Shown here: positions 36,161 to 48,240 of the stretch, in pieces
How positions within the stretch are numbered: position 1 is the first letter of the stretch
How the letters are laid out: the number at the start of each line of letters is the position of its first letter
From: Archilochus colubris
Lineage: Eukaryota > Chordata > Aves > Apodiformes > Trochilidae
Direction of reading: 5' to 3'
Assembly (NCBI GenBank): GCA_023079485.1
Contig: CM041084.1
Location: forward strand, 102,714,467 to 102,778,466
DNA length: 64,000 nt
Notes under the pieces: generated by a model
What the model was told of the DNA's origin: nothing
Seen by the model: the letters and a program-made list of their open reading frames with translations, nothing else
Databases searched by the model: none
Made by a program: the position numbers and the translations under genes

Positions 36161-39100
36161 TCTTTACTATTTTTGAGAAAAATTTTCCTAGAAATAAAGG
36201 TTACAAGTTAAAGGTTAAACACGAGTCTTACTTTACATTCTCTGATATTGTCTTGGTCTTAAATATCACTTTGTTTACAATCATTAAAGTCAACTGACTT
36301 ATTTTACAACAACCTTAATATGATGCCAAATTTAGGTCCTTAGTTTGAAATATAGATGTATCTAGTCCCAGTCCTTGCCTGTATCTTGTCCTGGCTAACC
36401 TTTGAAAAATATCCTTTGTGCTCAGGAAAGCAAGTTAGTTATTTTTTTACTTTGATGAAGATCCAAAGTAATGTTAAGATTAATGGAATTACTGGAATCA
36501 CTCTGAATTAAAATAAATGTTGCTGAAAGAATGGCATATAGAATGGCAGATAGTTGAGGTAGAGTGAAATGCTGGTTAAGGAAAAAGAAAATCTTTTCCA
36601 TATTGATTGTTTAAGTTAGTGTGATAATAAAATTCAATCTGTCTGTTCTGGTTAAGATCTTATAAAGAGCTGTTGTAAAAAATGGTCTTTTTTTTTTTGT
36701 TGAGTTTTGTTGCTCAAAAAAAAAATTAAATAAAACATTTTCCTCAAGCAAAAATATATTCACACATATTGATTTTAATTTTCTTTATAAAAATTTCTGG
36801 ATAAAAAAAATTCTCCTTAGTTCTTCTCTCCACATGCTTCTTGGGAAAAAATGTTTATGTTATGCAATTATTTTGAAAAACCTTATTATAAGATACTTAT
36901 ATTTTTACATTATATATACCTAACCCACAACACAAGTTTGGTGCACATTGGCATATTGGATAAGTGCCTTATAAGTACTTCCCAGTAAACAAATTATTAA
37001 GCTAAATAACTTTATCCAACAGTACTTTGATAATGGCCATAGAGAAAGTTAATTCCAAGTGGAAGAAGATTTGAACAGAAGACTGGGCTTTTGATCATCA
37101 GTAAGAAGACTGACCACGAAGAAAACAGCAACATACAAAAAGCAGCAGGAAAAATCTGTGAAATTGTGATTAATTTTTTTCATGGAAGAAGGAATGGAAA
37201 AGTGCTTTTTTATTAATTCTTTGTGAGTACCATCCCATTCCTCTTACCATCCTTTCTGCCCTTCTAAACATCTCCCAGTCCTACCATATAATTATTGAGG
37301 TGGGGAGAGAAGGACTGTACACATCAGTTGAGGTTTCAGTTTGCCATGGATTTCTGTGATGGATTAACAATACTCTTATGTTTCTTGTTGTTCTTTCCTA
37401 GGTTCCTAATATTGGATTAAGATGATGGTAGGATGACTACATGGCTTGTGTCTGTGTCAGTTTAAATTAAATCAAAGGAGAGCAGCCACCTGGATGTAAA
37501 ACTTTCCTATTGCATTTACAGAAACTGATGGTGGCAAAAACAATGTCACAGTTCCTCATGCTTTCCAAACACTGGCTGCATTGCATCCTTGTGGAAGCAG
37601 CATCTTGTTAGCATAATTAATGCCTCCTGTGAAGCAAGCTAAAGACAGTCTGTAGTTCATTATGGTGTTAAAAAAGTCAATGAAGTACAATTTCCCAGAA
37701 ACTGCATTTGAGTGTATCTATGCGAAACTCTGAGGCAACCTTCTTAATTCTGAGTTTTGTCTTCTGTGTGCAAAGGAAATCTTACATAAGAAAACCCGTT
37801 GCCATTACTCAGAGTTTAGGATATTTATCTTCATATGTCTGCTCAAAGGAAAGAAAAAGGCTCATTTCCTACAAGCTTCACTTGTCTCTTTGACAGTGAT
37901 TAATATATTCTTCTATCCAAAATAAGATCCAATTGAATGCACTCCGCTGTAATTTTAAACAAATATATTTCCTTTTTATTCTTCCTTTGCTCCTAAGAGT
38001 CACTTTCATGAGTTTCTGTCTCTCTTAGTGGTTCTGGAAATCCCTGCTGGTCTTGCTGCTGTCCTCAAACTGATTTAATTTTGAGACTTCTCTGAGCTCA
38101 AAGTCAGCCTATGTACAATTTGAATTAAAATGCAGAGGCACAAGGAATCAAAAGGCAAAGAGGAACACTTGGAAATAAACAATATCTGTTTTGAGAGTTT
38201 TGAAGAAATTCTATTGTTCACATACAAAAAGCAATGCTTGTAGACTATGAAAGAAATACTTTTGAAATAATATGTTTTTAGAAATTAAAATAAATGAGAA
38301 CTGAATGTTCCCTGTACTAGAGAAGGTCCTATCAGTCTGTACTCTAACAAACAAACGCAAGTTGGGGGAACATTAAATTCTTGAACAATTTCTCCCAGGC
38401 AATATTTGGTAATGGGGAAACTGAGGAAAGTGGAGGTGGTACAAGAGTAGGTGGAAGAGATATAAGAGGAATGGGGAGAAGACAGGATGGCGGATGCAAT
38501 GTGGGGTGGAAAACTGACAGCAGTATTCAAGGTCTAAATTCACTATTAGATTGAAAGGAAATGAAGTAATATAATTTAAAATTAGCAATGTGGGTTGCTG
38601 AAATACATGCAGAAAATAGACATTTCAGGAACTTTCAAAGAAAACACAAGTTGTCTTTTGATGATCCATGTGTCCTGCAATCTTCCTGTTCTCTTAGTGA
38701 GCAGAGCTTGCTGCATGAAGAGCCAAAGATAAATACATAGCCTTAAGTTTAACTGTATTTTCCCCTCTGTTGTATGAAAAATTATAATAATGCAAAAAGC
38801 ACCCACTCTTATGACCTTGTTCAACTCTTTTTTGTGTCTAAATACCATCTGGGATCTGAATGTTAGTACTTTTCTAAGGACTTTACCAACCTTTGAAAAT
38901 GTTAGCCCACACACTCATTTGTTGTCCGAGCCTTGGAGAGCTGTAAAGAAAATTCAGGGTGTGCACAGTCTTGACTTTGAATTGTATCCATTAGTGCTTT
39001 TGTGTGGTAACATTTCACAGAAGTGAAAAGGTATGGTTGTTCTGAAAGAGAATTCATGCATCTACACTTGCCCATGCCACAGACTCCTGATTTGTATCCA

Positions 39101-39343
39101 TTCATTCATTTCTCTTTGCAAGCCTTTTGGTTCTCTTTGACAATACTTTCTGAATCCTACTGAAAAGATAAGGATATTTTCATAGACCATGAACACGTGA
39201 AATGGCAGAATGCAACAGCTTGTGAAAAATCATGCAGAAAATACAGTAAAACACAAAGATGATGTATATAGAGGGATTTTTTTTTAATTGTTTGATAATC
39301 AAAGAAGACAAGTAATTTCTATATATTTTGAAGTAAATCCTGT

Positions 39344-39369
39344 CACACACACACACATACACACACACA
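39344..39369. repeat. (CA)n microsatellite
   Basis: A dinucleotide run of about 13 units with one T interruption. Confidence 0.92.
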
Positions 39370-41518
39370 AAAGGGTTCTGTTTCTTTAAAAAAGGAAGGA
39401 AAATGTCACTTGCTATTTTAAAATTAATATTTTCTCTACCAAGTACATGTCATTTTTGGAAAAAATGTAATGTAATCATCATGTGCATTTTCAGATTTTT
39501 GCTGACATTGAGAGGTGGGACTACACACCCCAGGGAGTCAGTTGCTGCATACCCAAAGTCTGTTGCCCTTCCTGGGTCACCTTCAGGACTGGAGAGCACA
39601 GACAGCATGGGAATACTGGGGTTTTTAAAGCTATTTATCCAGTACCTAAAGTGTTGGTGATGCTCCCTGTGAATGATAGCTCTTGCTGTCTTGTGAACCT
39701 TTGCTGGTGTAAGTGCCCCTTTGACAGATACATGGGTAGACAAAATGGGCCATTTATGGTAACATTCTGTGTTCCTTTTTTTTTTTTTTTCCCAAAAATG
39801 AAATGTCAAGGAGGAAGCATATTCCCTAGCATGCTAGCATCATTTATTTCCTTCAAGCAAATCTATCAGCTTTCCTTTTCCAAGAGGCATGGTCATATGG
39901 AAAAGGCAGGAGGCTCCATTAAGCAAATCTGAAGCTGCAACACTTAGCTAGTAAAGAAGTCTGAAACCATAGCGGAGTAGACAATTTTGTCCAACTGCTT
40001 CTGAAAAATGAAAAACTATCAAAATCCAGACAGGCATAGGCTTCCTAATATAATGTTGAGTGGCAAGGTTCTTTCAATCATTTGGAAGGAACTCTGGTTC
40101 CTTTATATCTACCTCTTCCCTCTGTTCATCCTTTGAAGTTACTAAGCCAGAATTATTCCTTCACTAAAAAACCTACAAAAAATCTACAATAAGTTTTTTA
40201 AGGGTTTTAAAGTTTTCTGAGATTTGGTGAAAAAATAAAATGCTCACTTTGCTCACAGACAGCAAAAGAATTCTAATTTTAGATGAAAAGAATTAATTTT
40301 TTTAACCATTTTTAATAGAATTTCACATTTCACCAGAAGACATTTTATTTCAGATATGGTGAAAGAAAATTTAGTCCTGATGTTTAGCTATTCTGTTGGA
40401 TGGACTTAAGCTCTTCTGTATGGTCTCATAATGTTGTGGCATAGTCCTTAAGATATAGGGCTCAAAGAAGTATGGAAGCCATCTAATTGAAATAGATTCA
40501 AATCACTCAGTAGGGGATTTACATGGAAAGTCCCACTGAGAAAAATAATATATAAAGGACCACACATGTATGTATCTTCAACAGTTATTTATTCTTCATC
40601 TAAAAATTTCTTCTGACAAGATCTGAAAGAGTGAAGAAATAGCAAGTTAATAAAGCATTATCTACAATAATATATTTTAAACACATTTAAAAGCAAGAAA
40701 ATATTGAAAATATCTAATCTGACTGCCCCCAAAACTGCTATTCCCAAAGAAGACTGCTAGCAGAGCTACATGGAGGGCTATAGCACACTTTTGATCCTGC
40801 AGGAAATTTTACAGTGACGGATCTGCTTTGACTCTAAGTGGAAATTAAAATAAAAATGGAGACAGAAAACCTAAGATGCCTAAATTCACACTGGATTTCA
40901 GGGCAGAGAGGGATTTTGAGTGGAACATTTCCATCTCTCTCTTCTTCCAATAGTTTCCAATAGTCTTTGCAGGTGTTCAGCACCTCCATTTCACAGGCCT
41001 CAGGCATCCCAAATGAGGCATCCAGAAAGAAAGAAAAAATTATTATGAAAAATGTGACTTTATGGAAGAGGTCAGGAGATAATTTAGTTGTCACTGAAGT
41101 ATTCTTTATTACCATTAGGTACAAGGTTGCATTTCTCTTACAGGCAGTCATTCACTACACTCTAACTCTTCAGATGAATGGAATGGGTGCTTTACCAGCT
41201 AGAGCCTCATTTAATACATCAGTCTGAGTCATTCTGCAAGAAAAAGACAGAAAAACACTGTGCAGGACAGAGACTTTTATGGAAAAGAGTTCATGGGTGC
41301 ATCTTTCAGTAAATTCTTCACTTGAATATGTTTCTTTTTCTATGTATGAGCTAAAGAGGAGGAAGCACTCACCTAGGAGTTGTTGCCAAATTAAGATATT
41401 GTTTGTGCTGCTGAAAGAGATGGGTTGTGCAAATAGAACACAATATTCAAACACCTCCATTTCTTGCCAGAGTTGATCTTCAGTTACAGTTTATTTACAA
41501 TTCAAATGTCTACATATA

Positions 41519-41634
41519 ATGAAATGAGGCAACCAGGTGCCACTAATTGCCAGGGAGTGGGCATGAGCTTGTGTCAAGCCCACCTGTGCCTAATTAGGGT
41601 GGGCCCCCCACTGCGCATGAGCAGGACCAGGGGG
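41519..41634 (+). repeat. Left arm of the inverted repeat
   Basis: Pairs with the right arm at 41854-41968. Differences include a C-run length change (six versus five C) and transitions such as 'gcgcat' versus 'gcacat'. The last one looks like CpG decay. The inner limit is the G run just before 'cttgag'. Confidence 0.9.
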
Positions 41635-41640
41635 CTTGAG

Positions 41641-41652
41641 TGGTGCAGCCGG
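41641..41652 (+). promoter_or_regulatory. A-box-like sequence (Pol III internal promoter)
   Basis: TGGTGCAGCCGG fits the tRNA A-box consensus TRGYNNARNNGG at every position. In tRNA numbering the bases from GTGC to GCAC would form a perfect 4-bp D stem (41643-41646 with 41657-41660). A tRNA origin is inferred from this and from the B-box-like sequence 44 bp downstream. Confidence 0.5.
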
Positions 41653-41695
41653 CTAAGCACATAACGACACAACCCAAGCAATGCTGAAGGCCTCG

Positions 41696-41706
41696 GGTTC
41701 AAGACT
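41696..41706 (+). promoter_or_regulatory. B-box-like sequence (Pol III internal promoter)
   Basis: GGTTCAAGACT matches the B-box consensus GGTTCRANNCC at ten of eleven positions. Its distance from the A box fits a tRNA with a long variable arm such as Leu or Ser. The T-stem is only partly paired and no clear anticodon arm is seen, so this is a tRNA-like promoter relic, not a working tRNA gene. Confidence 0.5.
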
Positions 41707-41853
41707 CCTCAAAGCCTCACCCTGCTGGTGATGAGCTCTAGTGGAGCAATGAAGGTAGTGCAGTGCTGAAAGCAGAATTTAAAAGCCAAGCATGCTGAGA
41801 TTGTGAGTTTCAGTGTGAGCTGAGCCTGTGTCTTAGGTCTTACCTTTTATTGG

Positions 41854-41968
41854 CCCCCTTGTCCTGCTCATGTGCAGTGGGGGCCCACCCTAATCAGGCA
41901 CAGGTGGGCTTGACACAAGCTCATGCTCACTCCCTGGCAATTAGTGGCACCTGGTTGCCTCATTTCAC
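41854..41968 (-). repeat. Right arm of the inverted repeat
   Basis: Reverse complement of the left arm. Its inner edge is 'ggccccc' next to 'taccttttatt', and its outer edge is 'cctcatttcac'. The near identity of the arms implies a recent insertion or arm-to-arm correction. Confidence 0.9.
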
Positions 41969-41974
41969 TACATC

Positions 41975-44900
41975 TACATTTTGGGGTTTCTTTTGTAGAC
42001 TAAAAAAGACCATTTCCATTTTTAGTAATTATCTAAAGATAACTTTAATTATCTAAATATGATAGTGAACAGCTCTCTTCAAACACTGATTAAATTACAT
42101 CAATAAGCTTTAATGTAGTAGTCTTTAAAACATGGCCAAAACTAGAAGAGTTAAAATATTTTAGAGTATTCATATTGGGAATAACTGAAACAATTTGAGT
42201 TCAATTCAAAAGACGTTGAAACATTTTTTACTGTAAATTTTTTTTTTAAGAGTAAGTATAATTTTTAATTCAGTATGTGTATTAGAATTAAAACATATTT
42301 GATTCCAAATGCATCTATTAATTATATGATCACACTTTTTAAGATGTTAAAGGATCAAGATTAAAATCCAAAAGATTATTACTCTAGTGTTACATATTCC
42401 CAGGAAAAAAATTGACTTCTTACAGGATATTTTGGAGTTTGCCAGCTTTCTCAAAACGTTAAATTATGGATATGATTAATTTATGTAGATTTTCTCCTCT
42501 TGGATTTTCTTGAAAAAAAAAAATCAAATTGCTCTGAACTTAGTTTTCTTTTGCCCAAGTATGACCTGCCTTTTGATGGTACCAGGAAAAAAAGAAATCA
42601 TGCAGCTGTAAGATTACCTGGAATTGAAAGGCACTGAGTCTCACAACAGCAGTAATGATATTTGAGGTAAGAAGAGCAGAGCATAACATTTAATACAGAT
42701 AACACGAATTCTACAAAGCAATAAGAACAAGTTCAGAGCTTTTTTTTTTTTTGCATTGTACAGTGTGTTTTCACCTAGAAAAAAGAGACCCATGCTAGAA
42801 TACAGTAAGAAGGGATAGATGAAAATGAATAGAAGTATATCTAAGGAATTATTGGTTCTTTTTTATTATTTTTTTTATTTTGATGGAATGGCTTGTTTGT
42901 AAGCAGTTGGGGCAACTGTAATAGGACTTTATTCTATGAGAAAGATGAATTTTTGAAAATGTGGCTTTGGAGGTGGGGACTTTGGAAGAAGTAATGATAT
43001 AGAATAGTAATGAAATATTACTCTGAGTAATGATATAGGTGGTCATGAAGAAGGCAACAAAAGACCCTAAAACTCTTTGTTTCAAAATGCCAAGATAATA
43101 CTGAGATATTTTTTAAAGGCTGATTACTGATTCATGAAATATGAAGTCATATTAAATTAGTTTCCTTGTCTTAAAACTGTAAATATTATTCATGGGTAAT
43201 GTGATAGAACTCCACGTGAGTATGGGGATTTGATATTTGTCCCAGCTAATACATTCCTAAGCAGTGTTAAGATTTACAGTCAAGACAAAATCACAGCACT
43301 GTCGATGAATAGCAGCTGCAAAATCTACTCAGAGAGTGTAGATTTATTACTGAATAGGAAAGTAAGTACCTTTTTGTTAAAGGAAATACATACAGTTTAG
43401 TCTAGGCAGTGAAAACATGTCAGAGGTAAGGAAAGTGGGAGAAGACAATATGATAAAAGCCTGATGGTAAAATAGAGCCTGAAAAAGGGGTGTTTTCAAT
43501 AGCTCTCTGTGCTCAGGAGAAGAGAGAAAACCATTTAATAAAAGGCAAAGAAGTAGAAAACTTTCCAGTCATGAAGAGGCATCTTGTGAGCCACAGGACA
43601 TGAAATCTAAGGAGACTGTAAATTCTCCTTATCCAAAGGATTTTTTGAAAGAGGCTTTGCAAGCATATGTCAGAAAAGCTACAGAAATACTTGGTCAAAG
43701 TAAAACAGAGACAAAAAGATCATCTTTTACAGCACAGTGTTTCTCGCTTCATTACAATTCATTAGCAAAAACGTCTATGACACAGTATAAAGTATTATAT
43801 AATCTGATTCTGTAAGTGGAATTTTCGAAGTACAAATTTACCAAAACATAACTGGGGCTCAAGCATCTTCAATTTTGGGTGAATGTCCAAGTATGAAATG
43901 CTCGCAAGCTGTTATTTCATAGCTCAACTCCTAAGCAAAAGGAGTTACTACTCTCTTACACTACTGAAAATCTTTACTGTAGAAATAGTTTTCACAATTC
44001 TATCATCTTCCCTTTCCTGGATTAAATTGAAACCAAGAGGTGCTAGAATATGTAAATGTACCCCAGGATCATTTTTATTATTAATGGGGTTTTATGGATT
44101 GAAATTCTCTTCCTTCTCATTTAGTTCTTAAAGCTAAATTTGGAGTTCTTAAAACAATGATGCTGAACTATTCATGTAAGATATTTCTTTTTCTCCCAAC
44201 CATTGTGCTTCTCATGAGAATTTTTTCATATTAACACTTCCCAAGAAGCCATAGCAATTTAAATAAGCTGCAGGTTATTGATCAAATTTTAGAATTTTAC
44301 AGAAATCAACAAAATTGAAAGCTATACCTTTTTTAAAGAACAGCAGTAATTAATGAGGAAAGTAATGCCAGTTAGTAAAACAAGTATTGCAATCTAAACA
44401 TTGCAGAACACCATAACATTGCAAGAGGTCTGGATCTGACAAGATTTTAAATTACTAACAATGAAAAAATGCAAATTATCTATTTGAGAGGAGATAAACC
44501 TGTACCACTGGCATTTTTGGAACAAAGGTAATTTTAACATTGAGCTTGTAACTGGAAGATGGAAAGCTGTGAAAAGATTTGCAGTCAGCTTCTGGATTTC
44601 TTGGGCTGGGCCCAGCTTTGATTTTGTAGAGAGTAATATATGGCAATAGCTGTCTGGGATATGAAACAGAATAAAGGAAGCAGGGAGGCCAGCTATGGAG
44701 CCCTAGCTCATTTGCATATGGAGATCATTCATTTTCATTACTGAGTTACTCACACAAATGTGATTTGGCCCCCCGAATACCTATTTTAGTGAATGAGTGG
44801 CCTACAAATTCAATACTCTGTTCAACTGGAATGCTCTTTAAGAGGCTTGGCCCAAGTAACGCAGGAATAGGAAAAAAAACAACAGTGAAGGGTGTTCACA

Positions 44901-46575
44901 TTGTAGTATATAGGAAATATATTCTAGGCATAAAATATATCAATAAATGGCATTAGTAGAAAGTTCTTTGGTGTGAATTGGTAGGAAAAAAAAGTGTAAG
45001 TTAGAACATAAATAAGAGTGAGTCACCACTAAGAAGGACATAAGAAGGGCAAGAGTTGCTCTAAAAATATATAGAAACTGGAAACAAATGCAAGTATTTA
45101 AATTCTTATTTACAGGAGAAATTGTATGTAACAAATGTCAAGAATGAGACTAGAATATTTTGGTTTAACTTATTTCATTTCTACTTAAATACACAAGTAT
45201 ATTCCTACCCTGTTGTAATAATGCACTTACAATAATAGCTAAGGAACATGGTGGGGCAAAAACCAAACCAGAAATCTGAATGGAGCACAGAAAATTGGGT
45301 CTAAATTTTGGTTCTTGACTCAATTATCAACGATTTGTGTTGAGTGTATTATCTGGAAAAGGGTTATGTTTAATGACAAGGGAAGCACCGCTTGGTATGG
45401 TTTATTACACAGCTGAGGAATAAGGTCCTGGAAGAACAGAAGGCAGATGGAGCTGCTTCACACCCTGCACACATCCAGACTGAAATAAATGCCAGCAGGA
45501 GATCATCCAACACAAGGGGACTACACATGAACAGTGGCACCAGGAAGAAGAGTGGCAGAACACAGTGAGCTCCTCCTTTGAATGTTGCTTTTGCAGCATG
45601 CAGCAGCAGTTCTTGTAAGGCAAGGAGAATGTCAATCAGAAATGTTTCAGACCAGGAAATGTTACAGACCAGGAAATGCACTCGTTTTGGAGCTGGTACC
45701 TCTCTTCTCTCTCCAAAGTTTTGAGAGAGCAGACTCCTCTCAGGTTGTCACCCTGCCATTTCAATAGCCTGGCTGCTCATGTAATAGCCCTCACTACCTT
45801 CAGACCATTGCAGGTGATCATCATCCCAAGAGGATCAAGTGTTGATCACTTGCCTTTTATCCTGCTGTGTGGAGAAGGTTGTGAGAGGCTTACTAACAAA
45901 AGCTAATGAGGAAATTCAGTTAAAAGGTGATTTGTTACTTCTTAGAAGAAAACTAGAGGGTGAAGCCAGTCAGAAGAAGAAAAGAAGCATGAATGTCAAC
46001 AATTCAAGACACATCTAGTACAAGCCAAGCTGGAGCGACTGTGAGAAACAACTGCCTGGTATTTCTGTATCGTGTTGTCACTGAGTAGTGTTCAAAATCA
46101 AAACAGAGAGTGAGGGTTGTTGCCACCCTGCAGCAAATAACTGCAGCTATTACTGCTTGATCTGAGCACTACACACACTGTGTCTGCTGTATGGAGACAA
46201 CAACATGACCTATCAGGCTTGATGTCCCTTCAATATGATCTGAAGGTAATGATACAGCCGTAGCAATTTTTGTTAAAAGCCAAATGCCTAAGTCTCTCGT
46301 CTAAGCAGGCTGTTGGTACAGCTATGCATTATACAGTACCTTCTAAGATGACCTTTCCTTTTTAGGCTCTTGCTTACTTTCCCTGACCAGAATGATCACT
46401 GCATACATTTGAGTGAGCTGGCCCTCATGTTATGGGGACCCCATCCTTTCTTAGGCAGTGAACATTAGCTGCAATTCAAACCCAAAGTTCAGAGCTGGTA
46501 AAAAACAGTTCAACAGTGCTGTAGAGATGCCCTGCAAGTTCCACAGGACATCAGATGAAAGCCTGCAGTGTCAGA
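41975..46575. other. Non-coding AT-rich sequence
   Basis: No gene. There is an octamer-like ATTTGCAT at 44710-44717 within a repeat-poor stretch. Near 45643-45676 a 15-bp unit ('acagaccaggaaatg'-like) is repeated twice in tandem. Open frames near 45.4-45.9 kb overlap on both strands and match nothing. Confidence 0.55.
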
Positions 46576-46579
46576 GCTG

Positions 46580-48240
46580 AGTCATTGACTAACACTGGGG
46601 CACAAGAGGACACATTTATTATAGACCCCTGGAAGGTACACTGGTGGCAAAATAGAGAAATTGAAACACTTGAGAGAGGACAAATATTTTTAAGGACTGA
46701 GTGTCAACAGTTTAAGAGACAATAAAAATAAGGTAAGACAATCAACATCTCAGCTGTGCAAAATCATTCAGGAAGAGGTTGACACAAGCAGTCCTTCTTA
46801 TTGGATATTGGTGTATAGGCAGCATTTTCAGTGACAAGATAGAATAGAAAACTGTTTGGAGAGAGAAAGAGGCAAAATACAAAGGCCTCAGATACAGACA
46901 GGACAACAAATTTGGGTGAAGGTACGACCCAAGGATTGCCACATTTCATAGCTGATGGATTTTGTTCACTAAATAGGCACTGAAACTGTACAGATATTGC
47001 TGTGCATCTGGAGAATAGCAAATTTAGTAGCTATCTTAAGAGTATGCAGTGTTTTAGACAGCCACAAGCCCATTAGCCTGACCTTTGTGGTACACAGGTC
47101 TCTAGATCAAACTATGAAGGAAAGAATAAAGAATGTAAAGGAATGGGGAAACTGAATAAATTGCAGCAGACTGAATGAGGTCAATTTGATATCTGCATGG
47201 AACAAGGTAATTAAAGGTTTAAGTAAACAGGCAGAGCACAATGTATCTATGTGAACTAGAGTGAGACATTTAAAGCAGACCAGACTGGAGACATCAGGAG
47301 CTGGATAAATCACAGAACGAGTAAGGAACTGCTAACACGAAGCAGTTTGAGGTGAACAAACTTCCCCATGACATGAATTTTGAGATATTGCCAACACACA
47401 AGTCAGATCAGAATAATTTATGGGCATAGCTGAATGATCATGAGGCTTAGAAAGATAGAAATAGTTTAAATTCAAAAGCGCAATGTGGGAAAGTGCAAAT
47501 CGTGCCTTAGTAAAAAGGTAGCAGAAATGACTGCTCCAAGCTGACTCATCATCAGCTGAGAGCTAAAAATGATAGAAATGTCTGGGCAAACCAATGCATT
47601 GTTAGGCAAGCTATGATCTACCAATGTGTTGCAACAGTGAGGGGAAAAAAAGAAATCCAAGGATTTATCAATTCTAGCATTTTCAGAGGAATTAAAATTG
47701 TGTTAATGAGACTATAGAAAGAACTGAGGAAATTCAATCAGAAGAATAATTTATAATTACAGTTATATATGCTCAAAAAGAAACACAGTCAAAATGGAAA
47801 GGAATAAGCCTGTTTTACCAAATGAGACCAAAACAACTTTCCTTGTTTATCTAAGCAAAATGAAGCGTGATATTAAAGATATTTTCCTAAACTGGGGTTA
47901 ATGCCACAAAAAACCAACCAAACAAAAACCAAACACGGTCATTGTAGTAGCAGAGATGGGGGCATGAAAACAAATAAACAAATATACAATTGCAAAATAC
48001 TTTTAAACTACAGATGGGGACCAGTTATACCATAAAATGCATAAGGAAGGGGATAACAGGAAGTAGGAGAGTGAGATAATGAAATTTGCCAATGACAGAA
48101 ATTTTGAAGCAAGTCAATAAAATGGAGTTTTGGAGTAGTCTTCTAAAATTAGGTTACAGGAATAAAAAAGATCAAAATTAAAAACCCTAATAGACTTAAG
48201 ATAGAACTCCATGAGTTCATGAAAAAAATACTCATATGGC
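46580..48240 (+). mobile_element. Ancient CR1/L3-type LINE remnant
   Basis: At about 47015-47130 the plus strand reads like a decayed RT start: the codons give 'ANLVAI' then, after a gap, 'HKPISLTFVV' where CR1-like elements have 'ANVTPIY' and 'YRPVSLTSVP'. Around 48085 'gaaatttgccaatgacagaa' resembles the coding region of the KFADDTK motif. The distance between the two blocks is larger than expected, so an insertion, or two separate pieces, may lie between. Many stops are present. Much older than the other CR1 copies; the outer limits are approximate. Confidence 0.5.

Larger units (their letters stand above)
33712..41515. other. Non-coding AT-rich sequence
   Basis: No gene supported. Contains a short CR1 end (35.0 kb), an A/C-rich tract at 36106-36160 and a CA repeat at 39344-39369. 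The segment at 39500-39930 has overlapping open frames of 119 (minus) and 149 (plus) codons with no recognisable domain and a poly-Phe stretch from a T run, so I treat them as chance. Confidence 0.55.
41519..41968. mobile_element. Fold-back element with long inverted repeats and tRNA-like core
   Basis: Two arms of about 115 bp (41519-41634 and 41854-41968) are inverted copies with roughly six differences, about 95% identity. The outermost shared sequence is 'tgaaatgaggcaaccaggtg'. The core of about 220 bp has no coding capacity but carries sequences fitting the RNA polymerase III A and B boxes (see separate entries). A TA dinucleotide flanks both ends (41517-41518 and 41969-41970), which would fit a Tc1/mariner-type target, but 2 bp can be chance, and an imperfect 'tacat' is also present on both sides. 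The structure suggests a non-autonomous DNA transposon; an inverted pair of SINE-like copies is an alternative. I do not recognise the family. Confidence 0.75.

Noticed and set aside
39450..39932. Open frames of 119 (minus) and 149 (plus) codons
   Set aside because: Overlapping on opposite strands, the plus frame runs through a T tract as poly-Phe, with no known domain.
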